Assembly: GCF_963974425.1 (NCBI RefSeq)
Contig: NZ_CAXBCK010000004.1
Location: 31,796-95,795, forward strand
Origin: Marixanthomonas sp963974425
GTDB taxonomy: Bacteria; Bacteroidota; Bacteroidia; Flavobacteriales; Flavobacteriaceae
Length of the DNA: 64,000 nt
Direction: 5' to 3'
Positions 43,049 to 51,058 of this stretch are shown piece after piece. Below the pieces are notes generated by a model that saw only the letters and a list, made by a program, of their open reading frames with translations, was not told where the DNA came from and ran no database searches. Within the stretch, counting starts at the first letter, position 1. Each line of letters opens with the position of its first letter. The position numbers were made by a program, and so were the translations under genes.

Positions 43049-44170
43049 ATGAAAACGAAACACATACCCTTTTTCGTACTTTTAATTTGTACAGTAATAA
43101 GTTTTTCTTTTTCCACAAACAATAATGATACCACAAAACCCTTTGTTGTGGTACTCGATGCAGGGCATGGCGGCCATGATAGCGGCAACACAGGTAATGG
43201 ATATAGAGAAAAAACGATAGCTTTAAATATTGTATTAGAGGTAGGTAAAATTCTGGAACAGAAGAAAAACATAAAAGTAATTTACACCCGAAAAACCGAT
43301 AAATTCATAGATCTTCATGAAAGAGGGGCGATTGCCAATAGAGCAGATGCAGATTTATTTGTTTCGATACATTGCAATGCACACAGCTCTCAAGCATACG
43401 GTACTGAAACGTTTGTATTAGGACTTCATGCTAACCAACGCAACCTAGAGGTTGCAAAAAAAGAAAACGAAGTAATTTTTCTGGAAGAAAATTATGAAGA
43501 AAATTATGCAGGCTATGATCCCAATTCACCTGAATCGTTTATTGGTCTTACCCTTATGCAAGAAGAATATCTAGATCAAAGTATTATGTTGGCTGGTTTG
43601 ATACAGAATAATTTCACTAACAAGTTAAAGCGAAAAGATAGAAGTGTAAAACAAGCTGGTTTTATTGTTTTACATCAAAGCTATATGCCAAGTGTATTAG
43701 TGGAAACAGGTTTTTTGACCAATAATAGCGAAGGCGCTTACTTAAATTCAAATAAAGGACAAAAAGATATGGCAGGTGCTATTGCCGAAGGTGTTTTAAC
43801 CTATCAAAAAAACCTAGACTTAGCCACCAGTCACGCAAAAAACCCTGTTATTACCCAAGAAGAAATAGATAAAGCGATTGATACGACTGAAGAAAAAATA
43901 TACCCTGGCTATATCTTTAAAGTACAGTTGGCCGCAGGCAGTAAAAGGCTAAACACCAAGCCAGAGAATTTTAAAGGATTAAAAGATATAACTCGTAACA
44001 AAGAAGGTGGCTTGTATAAATATTATTATGGAGAAACTTCAGATTACAACAAAATAGAACTCATGAAAACCTTTGCCAAAGAAAAAGGATATTCGTCCTG
44101 TTACATTGTTGCATTTAAGGATGGTGAAAAACTACGTGTTTCCGAAGTATTGAAAACACAAAAGAAATAG
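43049..44170 (+). CDS. N-acetylmuramoyl-L-alanine amidase with SPOR-like tail
   Basis: 373 residues from ATG 43049. A signal peptide (MKTKHIPFFVLLICTVISFS) is followed by an Amidase_3 domain with zinc ligands H40 (DAGHGGHD), E54 (YREKTI) and H108 (SIHCNAHS) and the catalytic-face glutamate in LVETGFL. The C-terminal 85 residues (YPGYIFKVQLAAGSKRL and on) look like a SPOR domain, which binds denuded septal peptidoglycan. The enzyme splits the bond between MurNAc and L-Ala in cell separation. Upstream in-frame starts exist at 43025 (ATG) and 42986 (TTG). Divergent from lptD, and first of a six-gene run. Confidence 0.9.
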   Translation: MKTKHIPFFVLLICTVISFSFSTNNNDTTKPFVVVLDAGHGGHDSGNTGNGYREKTIALNIVLEVGKILEQKKNIKVIYTRKTDKFIDLHERGAIANRADADLFVSIHCNAHSSQAYGTETFVLGLHANQRNLEVAKKENEVIFLEENYEENYAGYDPNSPESFIGLTLMQEEYLDQSIMLAGLIQNNFTNKLKRKDRSVKQAGFIVLHQSYMPSVLVETGFLTNNSEGAYLNSNKGQKDMAGAIAEGVLTYQKNLDLATSHAKNPVITQEEIDKAIDTTEEKIYPGYIFKVQLAAGSKRLNTKPENFKGLKDITRNKEGGLYKYYYGETSDYNKIELMKTFAKEKGYSSCYIVAFKDGEKLRVSEVLKTQKK

Positions 44171-44194
44171 GAGGGTTATTCTATATTTATTTTC

Positions 44195-44202
44195 TAAATT
44201 TG
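44195..44202 (+). promoter_or_regulatory. -7 element ahead of the mlaD-like gene
   Basis: TAAATTTG matches TAnnTTTG exactly. It lies just before an in-frame TTG at 44204, so transcription from this box would begin after that codon and would leave TTG 44225 as start. The distal element is not evident, and read-through from the amidase gene is also possible. Confidence 0.4.
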
Positions 44203-44224
44203 TTTGAATCCTAAAAATCATCCA

Positions 44225-45175
44225 TTGAGATTATCAAGAGAAGTTAAAACCGGAATCCTTGCCATAGGCGCTATCCTGCTTTTTATATTTGGTTATAGCT
44301 ATTTAAAAGGAAGTAATTTGCTGGAGAACCACCGTACATTTTATGTTATGTATGATAATGTGGAAGGCCTTTCTAAGTCTGCTCCAGTAACTATAAACGG
44401 CCTAAAAGTTGGAAAAATACAAAACATAGGGTTTGAAAATCAAGCCGGAGGTTTAATTGTAGAATTTACAGTGGAAAACGATTTTGATTTTTCAAGAAAT
44501 AGTTTAGTTCGCATATATAGCAGTGGTTTAATAGGAGGGAAGTCACTTGGTATTTACCCAGAGTATGACCCAAACAATCTAGCTAAATCTGGTGATACCC
44601 TTAGCGGCGAAGTAGAAAAAGGAATGCTTGATGCTGTAACGGAACGTCTAGGACCTTTAGAGGAAAAAGTAAACGGAACACTTTCAACTTTAGACACCTT
44701 ACTACTTAGTTTTACGGCCATAGTCGATGAAGATACTCAAAATAACCTAAAACAAGCAATTGCTTCCTTAAAAGATGCTTCGGCCTCTTTTAAAGGCATT
44801 TCAGCAAACGTTGATGGTCTTCTAAGCAAAAACAAAGAAAAACTTAATAATACATTTAACAACTTAGATGTGACGGCCGAAAATTTTGCGACATTATCAG
44901 ATTCCTTAGCGCAAATAGAGACGGGACAGATGGTGAGAGATTTAGAAACTGTAACCTCAAAGCTAAACACACTTGTTACCCGTGTCGAAAATGGAGAGGG
45001 TAGTGTTGGAAAATTACTGAAAGATGATAAACTGTACAATAACTTAGAAGGAGCTTCGCGTCAACTAGAACAACTGTTGCAAGATATGAAGCTTAACCCG
45101 AAACGTTATGTACATTTCTCACTTTTCGGAAAAAGAGCTAAAGAATACAACGAACCTGAAGATCCTAATAAATAA
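44225..45175 (+). CDS. MlaD/MCE-domain lipid-transport protein
   Basis: 316 residues. A single N-terminal helix (about 10-26) anchors it in the inner membrane. One MCE domain follows (TFYVMYDNVEGLSKSAPVTINGLKVGKI, about 38-115), then a helical tail with coiled-coil character. Such proteins bind phospholipids between the membranes; the ABC partners MlaE and MlaF are not in the window. Two TTG starts are possible (44204 and 44225). The second gives MRLSREVKTG, close to the family's usual beginning, and fits the promoter box. The stop overlaps the start of the next gene by one base, so the two are translationally coupled. Confidence 0.88.
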   Translation: MRLSREVKTGILAIGAILLFIFGYSYLKGSNLLENHRTFYVMYDNVEGLSKSAPVTINGLKVGKIQNIGFENQAGGLIVEFTVENDFDFSRNSLVRIYSSGLIGGKSLGIYPEYDPNNLAKSGDTLSGEVEKGMLDAVTERLGPLEEKVNGTLSTLDTLLLSFTAIVDEDTQNNLKQAIASLKDASASFKGISANVDGLLSKNKEKLNNTFNNLDVTAENFATLSDSLAQIETGQMVRDLETVTSKLNTLVTRVENGEGSVGKLLKDDKLYNNLEGASRQLEQLLQDMKLNPKRYVHFSLFGKRAKEYNEPEDPNK

Positions 45176-46506
45176 TGATGCAATATTTACCTAACATTAT
45201 ATTTTTTCTTGTTTTAGCTGCTGGTATCGGCTACTTTACGTTTAACATTAGAAAAGTAATCCGAAATGTAAAAGTTGGACGCGAAGTTGATGCTTCCGAT
45301 CATAAAAAAGAGCGCTGGGGTAATGTCCTTCGTATTGCTTTGGGACAGTCTAAAATGGTTGTAAGACCCGTTTCTGGAATCATGCATATTTTTGTGTATG
45401 TAGGGTTTGTCATTATAAATATTGAAGTACTTGAGATAATCATCGACGGTATTTTTGGTACACACCGGGTCCTTTCTTTTTTAGGCCCTGTTTATGATGC
45501 TCTTATCTTTTCTTTTGAAATATTAGCACTATTAGTTCTAGTAGGCGTAATTGTTTTTTGGATACGCCGTAACATTCAAAAATTAAAACGCTTTTGGGCT
45601 CGCGAAATGAAAGGCTGGCCAAAAGACGATGCCAATTACATTCTGTATTTTGAAATGGTACTAATGGTTTTATTCTTAACCATGAATGCAACCGATTTAC
45701 AATTACAACAAATGGGAGCTACCCATTATACGCAAGCCGGTTCATTTCCTATTAGTAGTCTAATTTCGCCGGTATTTGATGGACTATCAGAAAGCACCTT
45801 AATTCTTATTGAACGTGGAGCTTGGTGGTTACATATTATTGGTATTTTAGTATTCTTAAACTACCTATATTTTTCAAAACACCTTCATATTTTATTGGCA
45901 TTTCCGAATGTATACTTCGGAAAAGTAGTACCAAAAGGAAAGTTTAAAAATTTAGAGTCCGTTACTAACGAAGTAAAATTAATGATGGATCCCAATGCCG
46001 ATCCCTTTGCAGCTCCTGCAGAAGATGAAGCAGATGCGGAACCTGAAAAATTTGGTGCTAGTGACGTGATGGATTTAAGTAGAATTCAACTCCTGAACGC
46101 TTATACTTGTACCGAATGTGGCCGTTGTACAAGCGAATGCCCTGCCAATCAAACAGGTAAAAAGCTATCGCCACGTAAAATTATGATGGATACCCGTGAC
46201 CGTATCGAAGAAGTAGGGAAAAATATTACTAAAAATGGCGAATTTAAACCAGACGGAAAACAACTGTTAGACGATCATATCTTACGCGAAGAACTGTGGG
46301 CATGTACTACGTGTAATGCCTGTGTAGAAGCTTGCCCAGTAAGCATCGATCCTCTTTCTATTATTATGGATATGCGCCAATATTTGGTGATGGAGCAATC
46401 TGCTGCGCCAAATGAACTGAATGTGGCGATGACCAACATTGAAAATAATGGGGCTCCGTGGCCTTATAACCAAATGGACCGTTTAAATTGGAAAGACGAA
46501 GCGTAA
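45175..46506 (+). CDS. Membrane-bound NarI-like/HdrC-like protein with two 4Fe-4S clusters
   Basis: 443 residues. About five membrane helices (5-25, 66-88, 105-130, 155-172, 213-233) carry histidines that could bind heme b (H71, H220, H236, H238). A soluble tail holds two ferredoxin-like cluster motifs: C312, C315, C318, C322 in CTECGRCTSECP, and C377, C380, C383, C387 in CTTCNACVEACP. This resembles a fusion of the NarI-type cytochrome of DsrM with HdrC. It should pass electrons between the membrane quinone pool and the HdrB-like protein encoded two genes downstream (inference). It overlaps the mlaD-like gene by one base. Confidence 0.88.
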   Translation: MMQYLPNIIFFLVLAAGIGYFTFNIRKVIRNVKVGREVDASDHKKERWGNVLRIALGQSKMVVRPVSGIMHIFVYVGFVIINIEVLEIIIDGIFGTHRVLSFLGPVYDALIFSFEILALLVLVGVIVFWIRRNIQKLKRFWAREMKGWPKDDANYILYFEMVLMVLFLTMNATDLQLQQMGATHYTQAGSFPISSLISPVFDGLSESTLILIERGAWWLHIIGILVFLNYLYFSKHLHILLAFPNVYFGKVVPKGKFKNLESVTNEVKLMMDPNADPFAAPAEDEADAEPEKFGASDVMDLSRIQLLNAYTCTECGRCTSECPANQTGKKLSPRKIMMDTRDRIEEVGKNITKNGEFKPDGKQLLDDHILREELWACTTCNACVEACPVSIDPLSIIMDMRQYLVMEQSAAPNELNVAMTNIENNGAPWPYNQMDRLNWKDEA

Positions 46507-46515
46507 AATTGTAAT

Positions 46516-46950
46516 ATGAAGAAAGAAGAAGTTGAAAAATTATTACACGATAAAGTTGAAAGTGGGGAACACGTAAGCCCCATACTTCCAAAAGATATAA
46601 AAAACTATTTGATCGATATCGATGGAACCATTACAGATGATGTTCCAAATGAAGAGCCAGAGCGAATGGCAACATGTGAACCGTTTCCAGATGCCTTAAA
46701 AACATTAAATAATTGGTACGATCAAGGTCATATAATTTGTTTTTTTACTTCTAGAACTGAAGATCACCGCGAAGTAACCGAAACATGGCTAAACAAACAC
46801 GGCTTTAAATATCATTCCTTATTAATGGGGAAGCCTCGCGGCGGGAATTACCACTGGATTGATAATCATTTAGTAAAAGCTACACGATACAAAGGAAAAT
46901 TTACAGACTTGATTGATAAAAAAGTAACCATTCAAGTTTTCAAAGAATAA
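46516..46950 (+). CDS. Small HAD-superfamily phosphatase-like protein
   Basis: 144 residues. The HAD nucleophile motif DxDGT is present as IDIDGTITDD (D34, D36). A threonine/serine motif follows in ICFFTSRTEDHREVTETW, and HWIDNHLV near residue 117 may supply the metal-binding acidic residue. Some databases label relatives phosphoheptose isomerase, which the sequence does not support. It is encoded between two Fe-S proteins, 9 nt after one and 13 nt before the other, so it belongs to their operon. The substrate is unknown. Confidence 0.85.
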   Translation: MKKEEVEKLLHDKVESGEHVSPILPKDIKNYLIDIDGTITDDVPNEEPERMATCEPFPDALKTLNNWYDQGHIICFFTSRTEDHREVTETWLNKHGFKYHSLLMGKPRGGNYHWIDNHLVKATRYKGKFTDLIDKKVTIQVFKE

Positions 46951-46963
46951 AAGTAAGAACACC

Positions 46964-47755
46964 ATGAGTGAACCTATAAAAGTACCCACAATGGCCGAAT
47001 ATATGGCTGAAGGCAAAAAACCCGAAGTATTGTTTTGGGTAGGTTGTGCCGGAAGTTTTGATGATCGGGCAAAAAAAATAACCAAAGCATTTGTAAAACT
47101 TTTACATAACGCAAAGGTGGATTTTGCGGTATTAGGAACCGAAGAAAGCTGCACGGGAGACCCTGCAAAACGAGCTGGAAACGAATTTCTGTTCCAAATG
47201 CAAGCAATGACAAATATCGAAGTGCTAAATGGTTATGAAGTAAAAAAAATAGTGACAGCTTGTCCACACTGTTTTAATACTATTAAAAACGAATATCCTG
47301 AATTAGGGGGAAACTATGAAGTAGTACACCACACCCAATTTTTAAAATCGCTTTTAAACGAAGGAAGATTAAAAGTAGAGGGCGGAAAATTTAAAGGAAA
47401 GAAAATCACTTTTCACGATCCTTGTTATTTAGGACGTGCCAATGGCGAATATGAAGCTCCTCGCGATTTACTGCGAAAATTAGAAGTAGAATTGGTAGAG
47501 ATGAAACGTTGCAAGTCTCGTGGACTCTGTTGTGGAGCTGGTGGGGCACAAATGTTTAAGGAGCCAGAAGAAGGAAAGAAAGATGTAAACATGGAACGTA
47601 CTGAAGAAGCTCTAGAAACACAACCAAAAGTAATTGCCGCAGCTTGTCCGTTTTGTAATACCATGATGACAGATGGTGTTAAAGGAAAAAACCAAGAAGG
47701 TGATGTTGCTGTTATGGACGTCGCTGAAATGATTGCTAGCGCAGACGATTTATAA
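46964..47755 (+). CDS. HdrB-like Fe-S protein with CCG domains
   Basis: 263 residues, soluble. Cysteine-rich CCG-type motifs occur twice: the first around C28, C63, C100 and C103 (ACPHCFN), the second at C154, C189-C190 (LCCGAGGAQMF), C228 and C231 (ACPFCN). The arrangement is that of HdrB and of the C-terminal part of GlpC/LutA, which bind noncubane 4Fe-4S clusters. With the membrane protein from 45175 it would form a two-subunit quinone-linked redox complex (inference). It ends the operon; a hairpin follows at 47761. Confidence 0.9.
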   Translation: MSEPIKVPTMAEYMAEGKKPEVLFWVGCAGSFDDRAKKITKAFVKLLHNAKVDFAVLGTEESCTGDPAKRAGNEFLFQMQAMTNIEVLNGYEVKKIVTACPHCFNTIKNEYPELGGNYEVVHHTQFLKSLLNEGRLKVEGGKFKGKKITFHDPCYLGRANGEYEAPRDLLRKLEVELVEMKRCKSRGLCCGAGGAQMFKEPEEGKKDVNMERTEEALETQPKVIAAACPFCNTMMTDGVKGKNQEGDVAVMDVAEMIASADDL

Positions 47756-47760
47756 TATAA

Positions 47761-47793
47761 AAAGAGTCCCGATAGTTATATCGGGACTTTATA
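47761..47793 (+). terminator. Probable terminator of the Fe-S operon
   Basis: AGTCCCGAT and ATCGGGACT form a 9-bp stem around a 6-nt loop, followed by TTTAT. The T-run is short, so termination may be partial. Confidence 0.6.
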
Positions 47794-47879
47794 AGGCCAA
47801 AAACAAGACAAGATACTATCTTATTGGCGTTCAAATAAATTATAAAACCTTTCCTGTCTTGATTCTTGGTCCTGTATTT

Positions 47880-48185
47880 TTATCCCTTAGAGGCATCATC
47901 TCGCTCTAAGTTTTCATTACTATCTCCTCCTTGACTGTACAGTTTATTTTCTTCATCTTTCAATTTTGTGGAACCCTGTTGTTTTTTAGCCTTATTGCTA
48001 CCTGGAACATCTAAGTTTTTTCCACTAAAATCAATTTTTTGAGCCCGCTCTTTCAATTGTTGATCGTCTCCACCATCACCGTGTATATGATCTTGACCTA
48101 GCACTTCTAAGTCATGTTTTGTTACATCAGAATTATACGCTGTGTCTTTACTGTCTCCTTTTTCTTTTTTCTCTTTAGCATCCAT
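47880..48185 (-). CDS. Hypothetical highly charged, probably disordered protein
   Basis: 101 residues, about half charged or Gly/Asn/Gln/Ser, with no hydrophobic core, cysteine, tryptophan or phenylalanine-rich segment. It starts MDAKEKKEKGDSKDTAYNSD and ends with a run of acidic and small residues. Composition is that of a hydrophilin or stress protein; that role is inference. No family was recognised. It is a lone minus-strand gene between the Fe-S operon and the CocE-type hydrolase, with a 220-nt upstream region without other features. Confidence 0.65.
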   Translation of the reverse strand: MDAKEKKEKGDSKDTAYNSDVTKHDLEVLGQDHIHGDGGDDQQLKERAQKIDFSGKNLDVPGSNKAKKQQGSTKLKDEENKLYSQGGDSNENLERDDASKG

Positions 48186-48405
48186 AATTTATGTTTTTCT
48201 TTAAAGTACGAGTAATTATTAAAAAACGGGTGGTATTTAACGCCTTCTAAACAAACTATAACAAGATTTTAAAGATTTCTTCCTTTCCATACAATACTAT
48301 AGCGATAACATATCTTCGGAAATCATGTTAAAGTTGAATTTTCTTAACTACTAAGACTAATTTTCCTATAATTTTAGATACTTATTTAAACAAATTACCC
48401 ATTCT

Positions 48406-50307
48406 ATGAAAAAACAACCATTAAAACTCTTTTTGTTTCTTTTTATAGCAACGATTAGCTATACCTCTATAAAAGCACAAGATGAAACAGAAGAAGATGT
48501 ATTTAAGCAATTAGAAGAACTTGCAATAATTGATCAAAAAATCATGATGCCTATGCGGGATGGCGTTCGATTGGCCACTGATATTTACCGACCAAAAACG
48601 GAAGAAAAAGTGCCTATTATATTCTCAAGAACACCCTATAACTTTAATACGTGGCGAGATGGAGAAAAAAGCGAACGTACTGCTAAGGCAGCTCTACAAG
48701 CAATTCAACATGGATATGCCTATGTGGTACAAAACGAACGCGGTAGATTTTTCTCAGAAGGAGAATGGGATATTCTCGGTGTTCCTTTAACTGATGGTTA
48801 TGATGCTTTTTCTTGGATGAAAGAACAAGATTGGTCTAACGGAAAAATAGGAACCTTAGGTTGTTCTTCTACTGCAGAATGGCAGATGGCTGTTGCAGCT
48901 TTAGATCATCCTTCTCATGCTGCTATGATTCCTATGGGATATGGTGCAGGAGTAGGTACCGTGGGTGAATATCACGAACAAGGAAATTGGTATAGAGGAG
49001 GAGCAGAGCAACTACTATTCTTTGCTTGGTTGTACGGTGTAGAACAAGATAAGTTTAAGCCTAGAATACCAGAAGGCGCTACGCAAGAAGATTTAATTCG
49101 TATTTCACGCTTTTACGATTTAGCACCAGAAAATCCGAAAATTGATATGTCTAAGGCATTGGCACATTTACCAATTCAAGATATGCTGCAAAATATGCAC
49201 GGTAAAAAAGAAATATTCGATAAAATGGTACGTCGAAAGCCCAATGATCCGGCTTGGTATGAAGGCGGTTTATATCATGACGATATGGAAATTGGAGTGC
49301 CTAGTTTTTGGTTTACATCTTGGTACGATGTTTCCATAAGTCCAAACTTAGCATTGTTTAATCACGTACGAAATAATGGTAAAAGCAAAGAAATTCGTGA
49401 TAATCAATATTTAATTATCTCCCCAACATTACATTGTGCGTACACACGAGCAACCGAAAACACCATTGTGGGAGAACGACCTGTTGGTGACGCTACCCTA
49501 AACTATGAAGAACAAATTTACGGTTGGTTCGATATGTGGTTAAAAGGTGAGGAAAATGATTTTAAAGAAGAAACACCACGTGTTCAGTATTATACTATGG
49601 GTAGCAATGAGTGGCAAGCTTCAGAAGTTTGGCCTCCTAAAAATGCTAAAATGACCCCCATGTATTTAAATAGTGGAGGAAGTGCCAATACCTTAAATGG
49701 AGATGGTAAACTTCAATATAAAAAACCTGGTAAAAAGGATAGCCCAGATTCATTTACGTACGATCCTATGGATCCTGTTAAATCGCATGGCGGTAATGTA
49801 TGTTGTACCGGTAATGCAGTAGAAGGCGGCGCTTTTGATCAACAAGCGATGGAAACGCGTGAAGATATTTTAGTATACACAAGTGAACCTTTAAAAGAGG
49901 GCATGGAAATTTCTGGATTTATTGAATCTACCTTATACCTTTCAAGTGATGTAAAAGATACCGATTTAACCATCAAACTAATCGATGTGTATCCTGATGG
50001 CCGCGCGTATAACTTAGATGAAACCATACAACGTGTACGGTATCGCGAAGGCTATGACAAAGAAGTATTTATGGAAGAAGGAAACGTGTATAAAGTAGAT
50101 TTAACACCAATGAGCACCAGTAACTTTTTTAAAAAAGGACATCGAATTCGTATTGAAGTATCAAGCAGTAACTTCCCACGTTTTGCAAGAAACCTAAATA
50201 CCGGTGGAAATAATTATGATGAAAAAGAAGGCGTAGTAGCGCATAACAAAATCCACCATTCAAAGGAATATCCCTCTATGATTAAGCTACCTATTGTTTC
50301 TGAATAA
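48406..50307 (+). CDS. Secreted CocE/NonD family hydrolase
   Basis: 633 residues. A signal peptide (about 1-25, ending SIKAQ) precedes an alpha/beta-hydrolase domain and a C-terminal jellyroll (about 410-630), as in X-Pro dipeptidyl-peptidase S15 and glutaryl/cephalosporin acylases. The nucleophile elbow reads GTLGCSSTAEWQ (G152, S154), where most family members have GxSYxG. A plausible aspartate is in FWFTSWYDVS, and a histidine in ISPTLHCAY. It may cleave acyl-amide or ester bonds in the periplasm. Substrate unknown. It ends in a terminator shared with the pseudouridine synthase gene. Confidence 0.9.
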   Translation: MKKQPLKLFLFLFIATISYTSIKAQDETEEDVFKQLEELAIIDQKIMMPMRDGVRLATDIYRPKTEEKVPIIFSRTPYNFNTWRDGEKSERTAKAALQAIQHGYAYVVQNERGRFFSEGEWDILGVPLTDGYDAFSWMKEQDWSNGKIGTLGCSSTAEWQMAVAALDHPSHAAMIPMGYGAGVGTVGEYHEQGNWYRGGAEQLLFFAWLYGVEQDKFKPRIPEGATQEDLIRISRFYDLAPENPKIDMSKALAHLPIQDMLQNMHGKKEIFDKMVRRKPNDPAWYEGGLYHDDMEIGVPSFWFTSWYDVSISPNLALFNHVRNNGKSKEIRDNQYLIISPTLHCAYTRATENTIVGERPVGDATLNYEEQIYGWFDMWLKGEENDFKEETPRVQYYTMGSNEWQASEVWPPKNAKMTPMYLNSGGSANTLNGDGKLQYKKPGKKDSPDSFTYDPMDPVKSHGGNVCCTGNAVEGGAFDQQAMETREDILVYTSEPLKEGMEISGFIESTLYLSSDVKDTDLTIKLIDVYPDGRAYNLDETIQRVRYREGYDKEVFMEEGNVYKVDLTPMSTSNFFKKGHRIRIEVSSSNFPRFARNLNTGGNNYDEKEGVVAHNKIHHSKEYPSMIKLPIVSE

Positions 50308-50330
50308 ATAAGTAATATCGACTTAATTGA

Positions 50331-50364
50331 TAAAGGCCAAATGAAAATTCGTTTGGCTTTTTTT
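50331..50364. terminator. Bidirectional terminator
   Basis: AAAGGCCAAA and TTTGGCTTT pair with one bulged base around a 10-nt loop and are followed by a T-run on the plus strand. Plus- and minus-strand genes converge here. Confidence 0.65.
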
Positions 50365-50947
50365 ATACCAATAAAGTTTCCGAAGGAATTACCTCGCCGG
50401 CTTGCATATCTTGTATTCTCAAATTTCCTATTCGAACCCTCGCTAATCGCAGTGTTGGAAATCCAACTGCTGCCGTCATTTTCTTAACTTGTCGAAATTT
50501 TCCTTCTGTAAGGGTTATAGAAACCCAAGAAGTAGGACCGTGACGACTATCACGAATCTTTTTAGCTCGTTCTGGTAGATTAGGATCTTCTGCTAAATGA
50601 AAAGCATGGCAAGGTTTCGTTTTATATTTTTTTCCACTATTCCCTATTTCAACGCCTTGTTGTAGTTGTTCAATGGCTGCTAGAGTAATTTTACCATCTA
50701 CTTGGGCGTAGTATTCTTTTTCAATGGCTCCGCTACAAATATCATAACTTACTTTCCCATCTGTGGTTAATAGTAATAATCCTTCAGAGTCCTCATCTAA
50801 ACGACCAATCGCCATGGTTCCTTCAGCAAAATCATATAATTCACCTAATAATCTTTTGCTGTTTTTTTTAGGTCCGTTATTAACAAACTGACTTAAATAG
50901 CCATACGGTTTGTATAATAAATAATGGGAATGTTGCTGTTTATTCAT
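50363..50947 (-). CDS. RluE-like 23S rRNA pseudouridine synthase
   Basis: 194 residues. The catalytic motif IGRLDEDSEGLLLLTTDG places the catalytic aspartate at D51, and GKFRQVKKMTAAVGFPTLRLARVRIG is typical of the RsuA/RluE family. It lacks the N-terminal S4 domain that RluB, RluF and RsuA carry, as RluE does. It isomerises one uridine in rRNA. The gene is single, transcribed toward the terminator at 50331. Confidence 0.92.
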   Translation of the reverse strand: MNKQQHSHYLLYKPYGYLSQFVNNGPKKNSKRLLGELYDFAEGTMAIGRLDEDSEGLLLLTTDGKVSYDICSGAIEKEYYAQVDGKITLAAIEQLQQGVEIGNSGKKYKTKPCHAFHLAEDPNLPERAKKIRDSRHGPTSWVSITLTEGKFRQVKKMTAAVGFPTLRLARVRIGNLRIQDMQAGEVIPSETLLV

Positions 50948-51058
50948 TATTCAAAAATATCGATTTTATAAGGATGCGCTTATCGAAGTTTCTCTTTTTG
51001 TATACTTAATTAGAAAATTGGGAAAGAACTTTAAATAGATATGTAGGTACTTTGCAGT

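Noticed and set aside
46516..46950. Phosphoheptose isomerase
   Set aside because: Some databases use this label for relatives, but the protein has the DxDGT motif of HAD phosphatases and no SIS domain.
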